A program made the translations under genes and the position numbers. A stretch of DNA of 64,000 nucleotides from Bacteroidaceae bacterium (lineage in GTDB: Bacteria; Bacteroidota; Bacteroidia; Bacteroidales; Bacteroidaceae), in NCBI GenBank assembly GCA_017617315.1, contig JAFZWM010000014.1, positions 62,001 through 126,000 of the forward strand, in the 5' to 3' direction. Positions 15,477 through 24,700 of this stretch are shown here, one piece after another. Under the pieces are notes generated by a model. That model saw only the letters and a program-made list of their open reading frames with translations, was not told the DNA's origin and searched no databases. The stretch's first letter is position 1, and each line of letters begins with the position of its first letter.

Positions 15477-15484
15477 CAAAAATA
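15477..15484 (-). promoter_or_regulatory. -7 box TATTTTTG of the small lipoprotein gene
   Basis: TAnnTTTG match, 24 bp upstream of the start codon. Confidence 0.55.
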
Positions 15485-15566
15485 TACAAAAATGTCCGAA
15501 AAAATAACGTTTGTTTAACATTTTTTTATTTATTTTGCGCGTTCGAGAAAGATTATAATTCGTAAA

Positions 15567-18479
15567 ATGAAATATTTTAAGATTTTCATCATTTCTGTGC
15601 TGCTCGCTGCTGTATGCAACGCGGCTGATGCTCAGAAGAAGTATAACTATCAGACTGTTGACGGCGACCCGCTGAAGGCTCGCATCTATACGCTCGACAA
15701 TGGTCTGAAGGTATATCTTACTGTAAATAAGGTAGAACCGCGTATTCAGACCTATATTGCCGTGAGAGTTGGAGGTAAAAACGACCCGCACGAGACAACT
15801 GGTTTGGCGCATTATCTTGAGCATTTGATGTTCAAGGGTACTACTTCGTACGGTACAACCGACTATAAGCGCGAGAAGCCTTTGCTCGACAGCATTGAGG
15901 CTCGCTACGAGGTTTATCGCCACACACGCGATGAGGCTCAGCGCAAGGCTATCTATCATAAAATCGACTCGCTCAGTTACTTGGCATCAACCATTGCTGT
16001 GGCAAACGAGTACGACAAGCTGATGGCTCAGATTGGTTCGGTTGGAAGCAATGCCTATACAAGCGAGGATGTTACTTGCTACATCGAAGATATTCCAAGC
16101 AACGAGGTAGATAACTGGGCTAAGATTCAGTCTGATAGATTCAAGGATTTGGTTATCAGAGGATTCCATACCGAGCTTGAGGCCGTTTACGAGGAATACA
16201 ATATTTATCTTACTCGCGATTTCGACAAGGTTTTCGAGCAGACAAACAAAATTCTGTTCCCAAATCATCCTTACGGAATGCAGACTGTTATCGGAACTCA
16301 GGATCACCTGAAGAATCCTTCGATAACAAACATCAAGAACCACTTTAAATATTGGTATGTGCCTAATAATGTGGCAATTTGTATGAGTGGTGACTTCGAT
16401 TTCGACGAGGTTATGGCAACAATCGACAAGTATTTCGGCGACTGGAAGCCAAATCCACAGCTCAAATATCTCGACATTCCTGCCGTTAAGCCGCTTACTG
16501 CTCCTGTATATAAAGATGTGTACGGACGCGAGGCTGATATGGTTACTGTTTCATGGCCTTTCCCAGGAAGCAGCAGCAAAGAGGCTGATTATCTGAATCT
16601 TATCGAGAAACTTTTGACAAACGGTACTGCCGGATTGTTCGATTTGAATCTGAACCAGCAGCAGAAAGTGCTTGAGGCTGAGGCTTATAACAATTCGATG
16701 AGCGATTATTCTGTGCTCTACACAATCGCTGTGCCAAAAGAAGGCCAGACTCTTGAACAGGCTCGCGACTTGCTCGTTGCCGAGGTTAAGAAGATTGCCG
16801 AGGGCGATTTCAGCGAAGAGCTTCTGAAAGCGGTTATCAATAATCTTCGTCTTTCAAAGATGAAGGCTCTCGAAAAGAACAGCAGTCGTGCAAGCATGTT
16901 TGTGAGTGCGTTTGTCGATGGTGTCGACTGGAAATATCGTGTTGAGGAAATAGACCGACTTTCTAAGATTACAAAGGCCGATCTCGTAGCGTTTGCAAAG
17001 CGCACACTGACAGATGGTTATGCTTGCATCTACAAGCATAAGGGCGATGATCCTAACGAGAAGAAGATCGAAAAGCCAGCCATCTCGCCAATCGAGATGA
17101 ACAGAAACAAGTGCAGCGACTTCGTAAAGAATGTTGCTGAAACTAAGGTAGAGAAGATTGAGCCAAAGTTCATCGACTTCAAGAAAGATTTGAGTGTTTC
17201 TGATTTCAAGAACGGAAACAAGCTTCTTTATAAGCAGAATTCAGACAATAGCCGTTTCAAACTTTCGTACATTGTTGAGCACGGAAGCAAGAACGACCGC
17301 GAGTTGAGCGTTGCATCAGATTTGATGAACTACGCCGGAACATCAAAGATGAGTGCCGAGCAGATTCAGCGAAAGCTCTACGAACTTGCTTGCGAAATTT
17401 CTGTCAATGTTTCGCCAAAGCGCACAACGGTTGTCATCAGCGGTTTGTCTGAAAATATGAAACCTGCGATGGAACTTTGCGAAAAGTGGCTTGCCGAAGC
17501 AAACGTAAGCAAAGAGGTTTATGCAGATTTCGTTGCAAACACAATCGAGTCGCGAAGAGTCAGCAAACTCGACCAGCGAAGCAACTTCTCTCATCTCCAG
17601 ACTTGGGGAATGTTCGGCGACAAGAACAGCATGACAAATATTCTTTCGCAGAAGGAACTCGAGAGTGCCGACCCAAAGACTCTGCTCGCACAACTTGGCA
17701 AGCTGAAGGATTACAAGCAGACCGTTTTGTATTATGGTCCTCTTTCAATGACTGAGGTTGCCAAAATGGTCGACAAACTGCACAAGACTGCGAAGCAACC
17801 ACAATCTGCCGAGGTTGATAATGATTTTGTAAAGCAGGAAGTGTCAAAGACTGAGGTGTTTATCGCTCCTTACGAAGCGAAAAATATATACATGCAGATG
17901 TATTCTAACGATGGTCAGAAGTACAATACAGCCATTGTGCCGGATATTGAGTTGTTCAACAACTACTTCGGACAGGACATGAGTTGCGTTGTTTTCCAGG
18001 AATTGCGCGAGGCTCGCGGATTGGCTTACTCGGCATCGGCACGATATGTGAACGGAGCCGGCAAGGATAAGACCAACTCGTTCTACACCTACATCATTAC
18101 TCAGAATGACAAGATGAAGGATTGCGTTAGCGTGTTCAAGGATATCATCGAGAACATGCCGAAGAGTGAGACTTCGTTTGCGATGGCGAAGGAGGCTCTG
18201 CTGAAGCGACTTGCAACTGTGCGTACTTCGCGCGAGTGGGTTCTGAACTCATATTTCAATGCTCAGGATATGGGACACGACCACGACATCGACATCGATG
18301 TGTATAATAAGGTGAAGGATATGACACTCGACGATCTTGTTGATTTTCAGAAAGAAAACGTAAGGGGTCGCACATATCGATACCTCATTCTCGGCGATTC
18401 GAAGGAACTCGACATGGACTTTTTGAAGAGTCTTGGCGAGGTTCACGAAGTGTCTACCGAAACCATCTTCGGCTACTAA
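15567..18479 (+). CDS. M16-family zinc metalloprotease, secreted
   Basis: 970 residues with a signal peptide (FKIFIISVLLAAVCNAADA), so it acts in the periplasm or outside the cell. The inverted zinc motif HYLEH gives H82, E85 and H86, with the distal Glu ligand in ELEAVYEEYN near residue 205. Two M16 halves follow in tandem: residues 35-480 (active) and 530-960 (non-catalytic, carrying ELREARGLAYSASARY near 805). Members degrade peptides held in a closed chamber. The length is about double that of the 450-residue M16B subunits, so it combines both halves in one chain. It is a single-gene unit with a terminator. Confidence 0.95.
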   Translation: MKYFKIFIISVLLAAVCNAADAQKKYNYQTVDGDPLKARIYTLDNGLKVYLTVNKVEPRIQTYIAVRVGGKNDPHETTGLAHYLEHLMFKGTTSYGTTDYKREKPLLDSIEARYEVYRHTRDEAQRKAIYHKIDSLSYLASTIAVANEYDKLMAQIGSVGSNAYTSEDVTCYIEDIPSNEVDNWAKIQSDRFKDLVIRGFHTELEAVYEEYNIYLTRDFDKVFEQTNKILFPNHPYGMQTVIGTQDHLKNPSITNIKNHFKYWYVPNNVAICMSGDFDFDEVMATIDKYFGDWKPNPQLKYLDIPAVKPLTAPVYKDVYGREADMVTVSWPFPGSSSKEADYLNLIEKLLTNGTAGLFDLNLNQQQKVLEAEAYNNSMSDYSVLYTIAVPKEGQTLEQARDLLVAEVKKIAEGDFSEELLKAVINNLRLSKMKALEKNSSRASMFVSAFVDGVDWKYRVEEIDRLSKITKADLVAFAKRTLTDGYACIYKHKGDDPNEKKIEKPAISPIEMNRNKCSDFVKNVAETKVEKIEPKFIDFKKDLSVSDFKNGNKLLYKQNSDNSRFKLSYIVEHGSKNDRELSVASDLMNYAGTSKMSAEQIQRKLYELACEISVNVSPKRTTVVISGLSENMKPAMELCEKWLAEANVSKEVYADFVANTIESRRVSKLDQRSNFSHLQTWGMFGDKNSMTNILSQKELESADPKTLLAQLGKLKDYKQTVLYYGPLSMTEVAKMVDKLHKTAKQPQSAEVDNDFVKQEVSKTEVFIAPYEAKNIYMQMYSNDGQKYNTAIVPDIELFNNYFGQDMSCVVFQELREARGLAYSASARYVNGAGKDKTNSFYTYIITQNDKMKDCVSVFKDIIENMPKSETSFAMAKEALLKRLATVRTSREWVLNSYFNAQDMGHDHDIDIDVYNKVKDMTLDDLVDFQKENVRGRTYRYLILGDSKELDMDFLKSLGEVHEVSTETIFGY

Positions 18480-18508
18480 ATCCGTAACAGACTTTTTTCA
18501 AAATATCG

Positions 18509-18546
18509 GGTTGTTTCTCAACGAAAAATTGGGAAACAACCTTTTT
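18509..18546 (+). terminator. terminator of the M16 protease gene
   Basis: GGTTGTTTC (18509-18517) pairs with GAAACAACC (18533-18541), followed by TTTTT. Confidence 0.88.
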
Positions 18547-18706
18547 GTGTCTGTATGTCAAAGTCGTCATTTTACAGATGAAAACGGACTAAAATAATAT
18601 AAATTGGAAAAGAATATGGATTTTATTCGTATAATTGTGCAAAATATTATTATCTTTATACCCAGATAAATACAAACAAGTACTAACCAAAAATAAACAA
18701 ACTATT

Positions 18707-19360
18707 ATGACAAAAAAGTATGTATGCACAGTGTGCGGTTATGTTCATGAGGGCGATTCTGCACCAGAAAAATGCCCAAAGTGCAAGGTTCCAGCAAGCA
18801 AGTTTAAGGAGGTTGAGGACGAGCCAAAGAGCCTGAAGGGAACTCAGACAGAGAAGAACCTTCACGAGGCCTTTGCGGGTGAGTCTATGGCTCGAAACAA
18901 GTACACATATTTTGCTTCTAAGGCAAAGAAAGAAGGCTTTGAGCAGTTGGCAGAGATATTCTTGAAGACTGCCGACAACGAGAAGGAACACGCCAAACTT
19001 TGGTTCAAGGAACTGAATGGCATCGGCTCTACTGCCGAGAACCTTTTGGCTGCTGCTGAGGGCGAAAACTACGAGTGGACAGACATGTACGAGGGCTTTG
19101 CAAAAACAGCCGAGGAAGAGGGCTTTACAGCCCTTGCAGCTAAGTTCCGCATGGTGGCTGCCATCGAGAAGCGTCACGAGGAGCGTTACCGTGCTCTTCT
19201 AAAGAATATTGAGATGCAGGAAGTATTTGCAAAGAGCGAAGTTAAGGTTTGGGAGTGCCGCAACTGCGGTCATATTGTAGTGGGCGAGAAGGCTCCAGAG
19301 GAGTGCCCAGTCTGCAATCATCCACAGGCATTCTTCGAAATCCACGTTGATAATTTCTGA
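18707..19360 (+). CDS. rubrerythrin with rubredoxin domains at both ends
   Basis: 217 residues, longer than the usual 190. Residues 5-40 are a rubredoxin-like iron site (C7-x2-C10 and C23-x2-C26). Residues 50-175 are the di-iron four-helix domain with the Glu/His ligands in [37 protein letters not shown] and [11 protein letters not shown]. Residues 180-215 are the standard C-terminal rubredoxin (CRNCG ... CPVC). The protein reduces hydrogen peroxide in the cytosol of anaerobes. The start at 18707 is the Met before TKKYVC; the longer frame adds residues with no family similarity. A weak -7 box, TATCTTTA, lies at 18651-18658. Confidence 0.95.
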   Translation: MTKKYVCTVCGYVHEGDSAPEKCPKCKVPASKFKEVEDEPKSLKGTQTEKNLHEAFAGESMARNKYTYFASKAKKEGFEQLAEIFLKTADNEKEHAKLWFKELNGIGSTAENLLAAAEGENYEWTDMYEGFAKTAEEEGFTALAAKFRMVAAIEKRHEERYRALLKNIEMQEVFAKSEVKVWECRNCGHIVVGEKAPEECPVCNHPQAFFEIHVDNF

Positions 19361-19383
19361 TTTTTCAGAATTGGCATAAAACA

Positions 19384-19416
19384 GGGCGAGGTTGCATTTT
19401 ACTGCGTGCCTCGCCC
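19384..19416 (+). terminator. hairpin after rubrerythrin
   Basis: GGGCGAGG (19384-19391) pairs with CCTCGCCC (19409-19416); the T run is poor. Confidence 0.55.
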
Positions 19417-19451
19417 GTAAACAGTTGTATATAATTTAATAATAGTATAAG

Positions 19452-20042
19452 ATGGAATATAGTTGTGATTCTTATAACGAATTTGCAATCGATACAATCA
19501 GTGAGTATCTGAGAATTGCAGATTATTGTATAAATACTCCCAAAAAGGAGGAGGATAGTTGTTATGGTATGCCAGCATTTTTATTGTTATCTTCTGTAAT
19601 TGATATAATAGGCACTTTTTATAGAAATAGTAGCTTCGAGCCAATCACAGGCTATGATGTTAAAAATAATAAATTAGGGAACGCAAAAGATCACTTCAAA
19701 CAATTTTATAATCTGTTCTTGAGTCCTAATCTCAGTCAAACATCTACGTTGGATGAGAAAAATTTTATAGACTTTTTTTATCAATTTGCGCGTTGTAGAG
19801 CAACACATAATGGTGTACTAGCACCTAGAGTAAGAATTATGAAATCAGATAAATGTAATAATTTTATCGAGATGGACAGTAATCGTCGTGATATGTGCAT
19901 ACAACTTAGAGACTTATGTTCCTTTGTAAGGAAGACTTTTGAAGAGAAAGTGGAGCAAGAATATGATAATTATAAAAAGAAAAATCCTTCACAATCTCCA
20001 GCCACCGTCCTTCCTCCTGCTTCCATTACTGGAACAACATAA
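19452..20042 (+). CDS. hypothetical protein, AT-rich orphan
   Basis: 196 residues with no recognised domain. The sequence is clearly more AT-rich than its neighbours (many aat, ata and tta codons), which suggests recent acquisition. It lacks a signal peptide; a hydrophobic stretch (AFLLLSSVIDIIGTFY, residues 42-57) is probably a buried helix. The C-terminal 40 residues are charged, then Pro/Thr-rich (VLPPASITGTT). A motif RCRATHNGVL near residue 115 resembles an RxxxxH site but is too short to name. A strong terminator follows. Confidence 0.7.
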   Translation: MEYSCDSYNEFAIDTISEYLRIADYCINTPKKEEDSCYGMPAFLLLSSVIDIIGTFYRNSSFEPITGYDVKNNKLGNAKDHFKQFYNLFLSPNLSQTSTLDEKNFIDFFYQFARCRATHNGVLAPRVRIMKSDKCNNFIEMDSNRRDMCIQLRDLCSFVRKTFEEKVEQEYDNYKKKNPSQSPATVLPPASITGTT

Positions 20043-20050
20043 TAAAATTA

Positions 20051-20095
20051 AAGAAATCCGAGGCTGCAAAAAGTGGTTGCAGTCTCGGATTTCTT
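20051..20095. terminator. bidirectional terminator
   Basis: AAGAAATCCGAG (20051-20062) pairs with CTCGGATTTCTT (20084-20095), extended by GCTGCA/TGCAGT to an 18-bp stem. It separates the convergent orphan gene and the haem operon. Confidence 0.88.
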
Positions 20096-20096
20096 C

Positions 20097-20423
20097 TTAT
20101 TCCGGAACGTAGATAATCTCGCCGTTTTCGAGTTGGTAGGCAACTCCTACGCGCTTGCCCTTGTTTCCGTCTTTCGAAGACTGGTCGTCAGACGGAGTGT
20201 ATTTGTTTATCTGTTTTCCTTCCTTGGTTATAATCTCCATGTTCTTCTTTCCCGGATTCTTAACCATCGTAAAATCCTCGGTGCTGAACATTTCGGTCAT
20301 GTTAAACCGCGTAACCAATGCAACCATCAGCGCGACGGCAAAAACCATTGCAACATCGAACAGGTTCGACACCGTAGACATCGGGTCGTCTTCATCGTTA
20401 TTCTTTAACAGTCTGTGGCGCAT
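20097..20423 (-). CDS. hmuV: HmuV, DUF2149 protein
   Basis: 108 residues with one membrane segment (residues 20-40, NLFDVAMVFAVALMVALVT) and a soluble tail ending LENGEIIYVPE. The DUF2149 family is found beside ExbB-like and CobN-like proteins. It is the last gene of the operon, 2 bp after hmuU, and corresponds to hmuV in Porphyromonas gingivalis by position and family. The topology (short N terminus in, tail out) is ExbD-like, so it may complete a proton-driven motor with HmuU; this is inference. Confidence 0.85.
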   Translation of the reverse strand: MRHRLLKNNDEDDPMSTVSNLFDVAMVFAVALMVALVTRFNMTEMFSTEDFTMVKNPGKKNMEIITKEGKQINKYTPSDDQSSKDGNKGKRVGVAYQLENGEIIYVPE

Positions 20424-20425
20424 AT

Positions 20426-21013
20426 TTATTTTTTTAGGATGTCGGAAAGATATTCAAGATTAGTCATGTCTTGCAGATACCAGCGTTGCTTTACCTGCTG
20501 AGCAACGTAGCCGATGGCTGCCGCAACCAGTCCTGTAACCGTTGTGGCAAAGGCAACCTGCATGTTGCGCGCCATAGATTCGATGTCGCCCGATGCCAGG
20601 CCGGCCAGAGCCGGTCCCATTGGAATGAGAGTTCCCATAAGTCCGAGCATCGGACCGAGCTTCGAGAGCATCTTGCACGTTGCGAGGTCCTTGTCGGCTG
20701 CAATCTCGAACTCGGCAAGCAGACGCTTCACCTCGGCATAGTTATCCTTGCTTTCAATCATCTTCTTTACGAAAGAAACGACAAGCATATCGTTCTTTTT
20801 GGGCAGATTGGCCGTAACGCTGTCTACATTTTCGGAAGTGATTCCTGTGAGAGCCTTTCGGATTTGCGCAGCCGACTTCCGCATTGCCAGATACTGTCCG
20901 AAGAAACTGCCGATGAGCAGCAGCGAACGCAGAAAAAGAAGGATAAGTGCGATGATTACCGGAACAAGCAGTCCGGTGCTTATCCAATAGAGAATGTCTG
21001 AAATTATTTCCAT
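20426..21013 (-). CDS. hmuU: HmuU, MotA/TolQ/ExbB-type proton channel
   Basis: 195 residues with three membrane segments: residues 12-32, about 115-135 and 150-175. The second and third contain the family signature LGPMLGLMGTLIPMGPAL ... MQVAFATTVTGLVAAAIGYV. Such proteins form the stator of proton-driven machines in the inner membrane. It stands 14 bp after hmuT and 2 bp before hmuV, and probably supplies energy to the membrane-anchored HmuS or to the TonB-dependent receptor. The energy-transfer partner is inferred from context. Confidence 0.93.
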   Translation of the reverse strand: MEIISDILYWISTGLLVPVIIALILLFLRSLLLIGSFFGQYLAMRKSAAQIRKALTGITSENVDSVTANLPKKNDMLVVSFVKKMIESKDNYAEVKRLLAEFEIAADKDLATCKMLSKLGPMLGLMGTLIPMGPALAGLASGDIESMARNMQVAFATTVTGLVAAAIGYVAQQVKQRWYLQDMTNLEYLSDILKK

Positions 21014-21027
21014 AATGATGTTTGATT

Positions 21028-21717
21028 TTATTTACAAGTTTTTCTGATTTTGTAGAGCCTGATGCCGTAACCTGCCACGCCACACACGGCGGCAAGTGCG
21101 ACAAATGAGCCCAAGGCAGTCCATTCTATCGGGTCGGACCCTTTGAATGTAGTAGAACCCTTTACTGTGGCAATGATGCCGAGAATGAGAATCATCGAAG
21201 CGCAGAGAAACAGAATCTCAAGCCGAAGCGGTTTCTCGGGCAGCAGAAGGCGGATGACGAATGCACCGCCAGACATCAGAAGAAAGACGAATGCCGCCAC
21301 TGCATACGCGACAAGCGAGAAACTAATCCCTGTAAAGGCATATACGGCCTGAATCAGCGCATAAAACAGAACTGGCAGTATAAGTATGCCCGGAAAGAAT
21401 CTGAGCGCGCGATAGACGAAAATTGTGCGTCTGCCAACCTTCTCGCCGTAGAGCAGCTTTCCCGACAGAAGGCAGAAGCACATCTGCCACAGAACCTCGA
21501 TGGTTAGCACCACCGATGTGTCGAGCATCAGACGCTGGTTGCCGAGCCATTCGCTTATCTCGTTTCGGCTCTGCTCTATGGCAATGCGCCACGTTAGTAT
21601 GATGAAAAGCGAGCATATAGCGGAGATTACCGCTATATGCCATGCTTTCAGGAAGGACAGTTTCAGCCATGTCATGAACATGACCAGAAACATCAGTACA
21701 AGAACTACAATTTCCAT
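21028..21717 (-). CDS. hmuT: HmuT, polytopic membrane protein
   Basis: 229 residues with about six membrane segments (for example EIVVLVLMFLVMFMTWL at the start, FFPGILILPVLFYALIQAVYAF near 110, and ILFLCASMILILGIIA near 170). No transport or catalytic signature is visible. It is named from position: it overlaps hmuS by one base (TAATG) and precedes hmuU, the order of the hmu operon of other Bacteroidales. A role as partner of the HmuS chelatase-like protein in the inner membrane is inferred. Confidence 0.8.
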   Translation of the reverse strand: MEIVVLVLMFLVMFMTWLKLSFLKAWHIAVISAICSLFIILTWRIAIEQSRNEISEWLGNQRLMLDTSVVLTIEVLWQMCFCLLSGKLLYGEKVGRRTIFVYRALRFFPGILILPVLFYALIQAVYAFTGISFSLVAYAVAAFVFLLMSGGAFVIRLLLPEKPLRLEILFLCASMILILGIIATVKGSTTFKGSDPIEWTALGSFVALAAVCGVAGYGIRLYKIRKTCK

Positions 21718-24700
21718 TATTCTTCCTCTTCGTTTTCTTGTTTGCGACGCTTGCGGATTATTACGGCGATTATCGCAAAGGCAGCAAGCACGAAGGCTAT
21801 TGCAACCGAAGCCGTAACGATGGTTGTGCTTGTCTCGGCAGAGTCGGAGAGAGTCTCTTTCTTCATTACCGTGCCCTTGTTTTCGTCCTTATCCATATTC
21901 TCGTGCATTCGTGCTTCGGCCTCGGCGTGTAGGTCTTGCTCAAGTTTCTGAAGGGTTTTCAGCTTGTCGGGCGAAGCCTTCCACAACCCTTTCTGAATGG
22001 TCTGAACCATGGTGTGAGCCATCTGTTCCATGGCTGCCGGATTCTTCTCCTTCATAAACTTGTCGATGCCCAGATTCATCTCGTCCTTGACGTAGATGTT
22101 GTAGATTTTCTCCCACATCTGACTGTCGATTGCCTTAGGCTTCATCACGTTCCATCCGTAAGTGTTTTCTACAATGCCGGCGATTTCTGAAGCCTCGTTC
22201 GCGCCGCCCTTCATCTTCTCCTTGATGTAGGTTGGGTTGAAGATTGTTGTGCGACTTTCAATGCCGATGGCTTCCTTTACCTCTTGCATGCGGTTGTTGT
22301 TGCGGTTGCGATAGTCGGCCAGATAAGCGTCGGGGTCTTTGCCCGTAACGTTGCGCACGGCAAGATTCATTCCACCCATGAACTCGTAGACATGGTCGAG
22401 CGAGAGCGCGCCCCACGAGTTTGACTGGCGCGGCTGAACCACGGCATCGGTGCGCGTCAGTGCTGCCTTGAAAGCCACTTTCGAAGCCTTCTCCCAATAC
22501 TCCTCAGAGCCGTAGAAGGCCGACATGTTGTTGATGTAGGTGTCGGCAATCTCGTCTTCTGACTTCCAACTGTCGCCTTGCTGAACCATCTCCTGGATGC
22601 CCGTTCCGTAGCCGCCGTTCAGTCCGCCAAAGATACGGAAGGTTGACATCTCGCGAGCGTCTTTTGGCGAGATTCCCGATTCGGTGAGGGCGCGTTCTGA
22701 TTCCTTTACGCCCTCGCTCACCATGTTTTCGAACTTGTCGTCCTTTGCCTCGGCAGCCATCTGCACGGCGCGGTTTAGAAGATAGAGGCGTGATGCGGCA
22801 ATGTCGCGGAACTGCCCTGATGTCTGAATTACAACGTCGATGCGCGGACGCCCAAGTTCCTTGCTCGGGATGAGACGGATGTCGGTAACACGCCCGAAGG
22901 CATCCCGTACAGGCTCAATGCCAAGCAGATAGAAAGCCTGAGCCATAGTTGTTCCGCCAGTCTCGATGAACTCCGACGACCAGAAGGTGAACGAAACCTT
23001 TCGCGGAATGGAGTCGTGATGACGTTCGCGGTACATTTTTATCGTGTTGTCGGCAAGTGCCTTTCCTTTTTCCCAAGCCTGCTCGGTTGGAGTGGCCTCG
23101 GCGTTTATTCCGTACAGATTGCAGCCTGTTGGAAGGGCGCGAGGATTTGCGATGACATCGCCGCCGCTGCTTGGGCGAGTGTAGCCGCCGTTGAGGGCGT
23201 TCATCATAGATGCAAGTTCGTGCCTTGGTGCGTCGAGAAGCTGCTGCTTGTAGACTTTCACGTTCTTAAGCGTGCGTTCAACCTCCATTATGGCATTGGC
23301 GAGAAATGTCTCTTCCTTTGTGTACGACTTTTTCATGGCAGCCATTTTTGCCATCATGCCGCTCACGTTGTCGTTCTTCGTGCTGTTTGCGCCGAGTCCC
23401 ATTGCGGCAGCCATCTTCTTCAGTGCCTCGGGGCTTGCTCCGGCCATCTTTGCCATTTGCAGAGCCTTTTTCGGGTCCATGCCCTTTCCGGCTTCCTTCA
23501 TCTTCTTCATTGCTTCGGCATCGGGCTTCTTTTCGGCCTTTGCTGGTTTTGAAGTTTGGTTGTTCTTCTTGTCGTCGCTGCCCATCATTGCCATCATCAT
23601 CGACATCATGTCCGACGGATTGTTTTGCGAACTTTCAATCTCGCGAGCCTTGTCGAGTTGCTGCTGAGTTATTCCGGCGGTGCGGCAGATGAAGGCATCG
23701 CTAACCTCAACCGAGCCATTGAGAAGTCGGCCCACGAGAGCCTTGGCCGGATTAAGATACTGCGAGGTGAAGAGTGCCTTGTGCTTCTCGACATCGCCCT
23801 TGGCGCGCTTAAGCTGCTTGTCGAGACTGAGCAGACTGTAGGCTATCGGGTCGGTAGCCATGGCATAGACCGTAGATTCTATGCGCTGTGGCTCGTAAGG
23901 CTCGCCGAGAGTGTAGAGTTGGCCGATAATCTTTTCGTTGGCAATCTCCTCGCCAAAGTGTTCAACCTTGGCAATCTGGTCGGCAGTCCACGGCTTGGTA
24001 GGGACTGAATCCATATCGAGGTCGCGATGAATTCCCATGCTTATGGCAATCTTCTTTACGGCTATCGATGCCGCATCCGAAGGCGATTTTTCGTAAGCCT
24101 GAATGGCATCTGTAAGCGATTTGTATGTGTTTCGCAGATTGCTTTCGAGATACGGCGGCGTGATGTGGCTCTGAATTCCGGCGTATGTGCGGCGCTTGGC
24201 AATGAGAGCCTCGCCCACGTTGCCGATGGTGTAGAGATAGTAGTGCGGAATTGTTTCTACGAGTTTGTCGGGCCAGTCGTTGCCCGACAGCGCCACCTGC
24301 TTGCGTGGAGTGAATTCTAGTCCGCCGTGCGTGCCGAAATGTATCATGGCGTCGGCCTTGAATGTATTCTGAATCCAGAAATAGGCATTCTGAAATTCCT
24401 TCACAGGGTCGGCATCCGTTCCGTGTACAATCTTGAACGTGTTTTCGCCGTGCCCTGCAAGAGGCTGGGGGAGAAGCGCGATGTTGCCGAACTGTATGCG
24501 CACAACCGTGTCGGGATGCTGCTCGATTGTGCCGAGGTCGCTTATCGGCGTTCCCTTCTTTTGTATAATCTGTCGCAGAGCCTCTGCCGAGGAAGGCATT
24601 CCGCTGGTGTTGTAGCCTTCGCTCTGAAGTTGCTTGAGCATGTTGTAGAGCGACGGCACAACGTCGAGGCCCGAAGCCGAGAGAGCTTGCTCGCCCGGAC

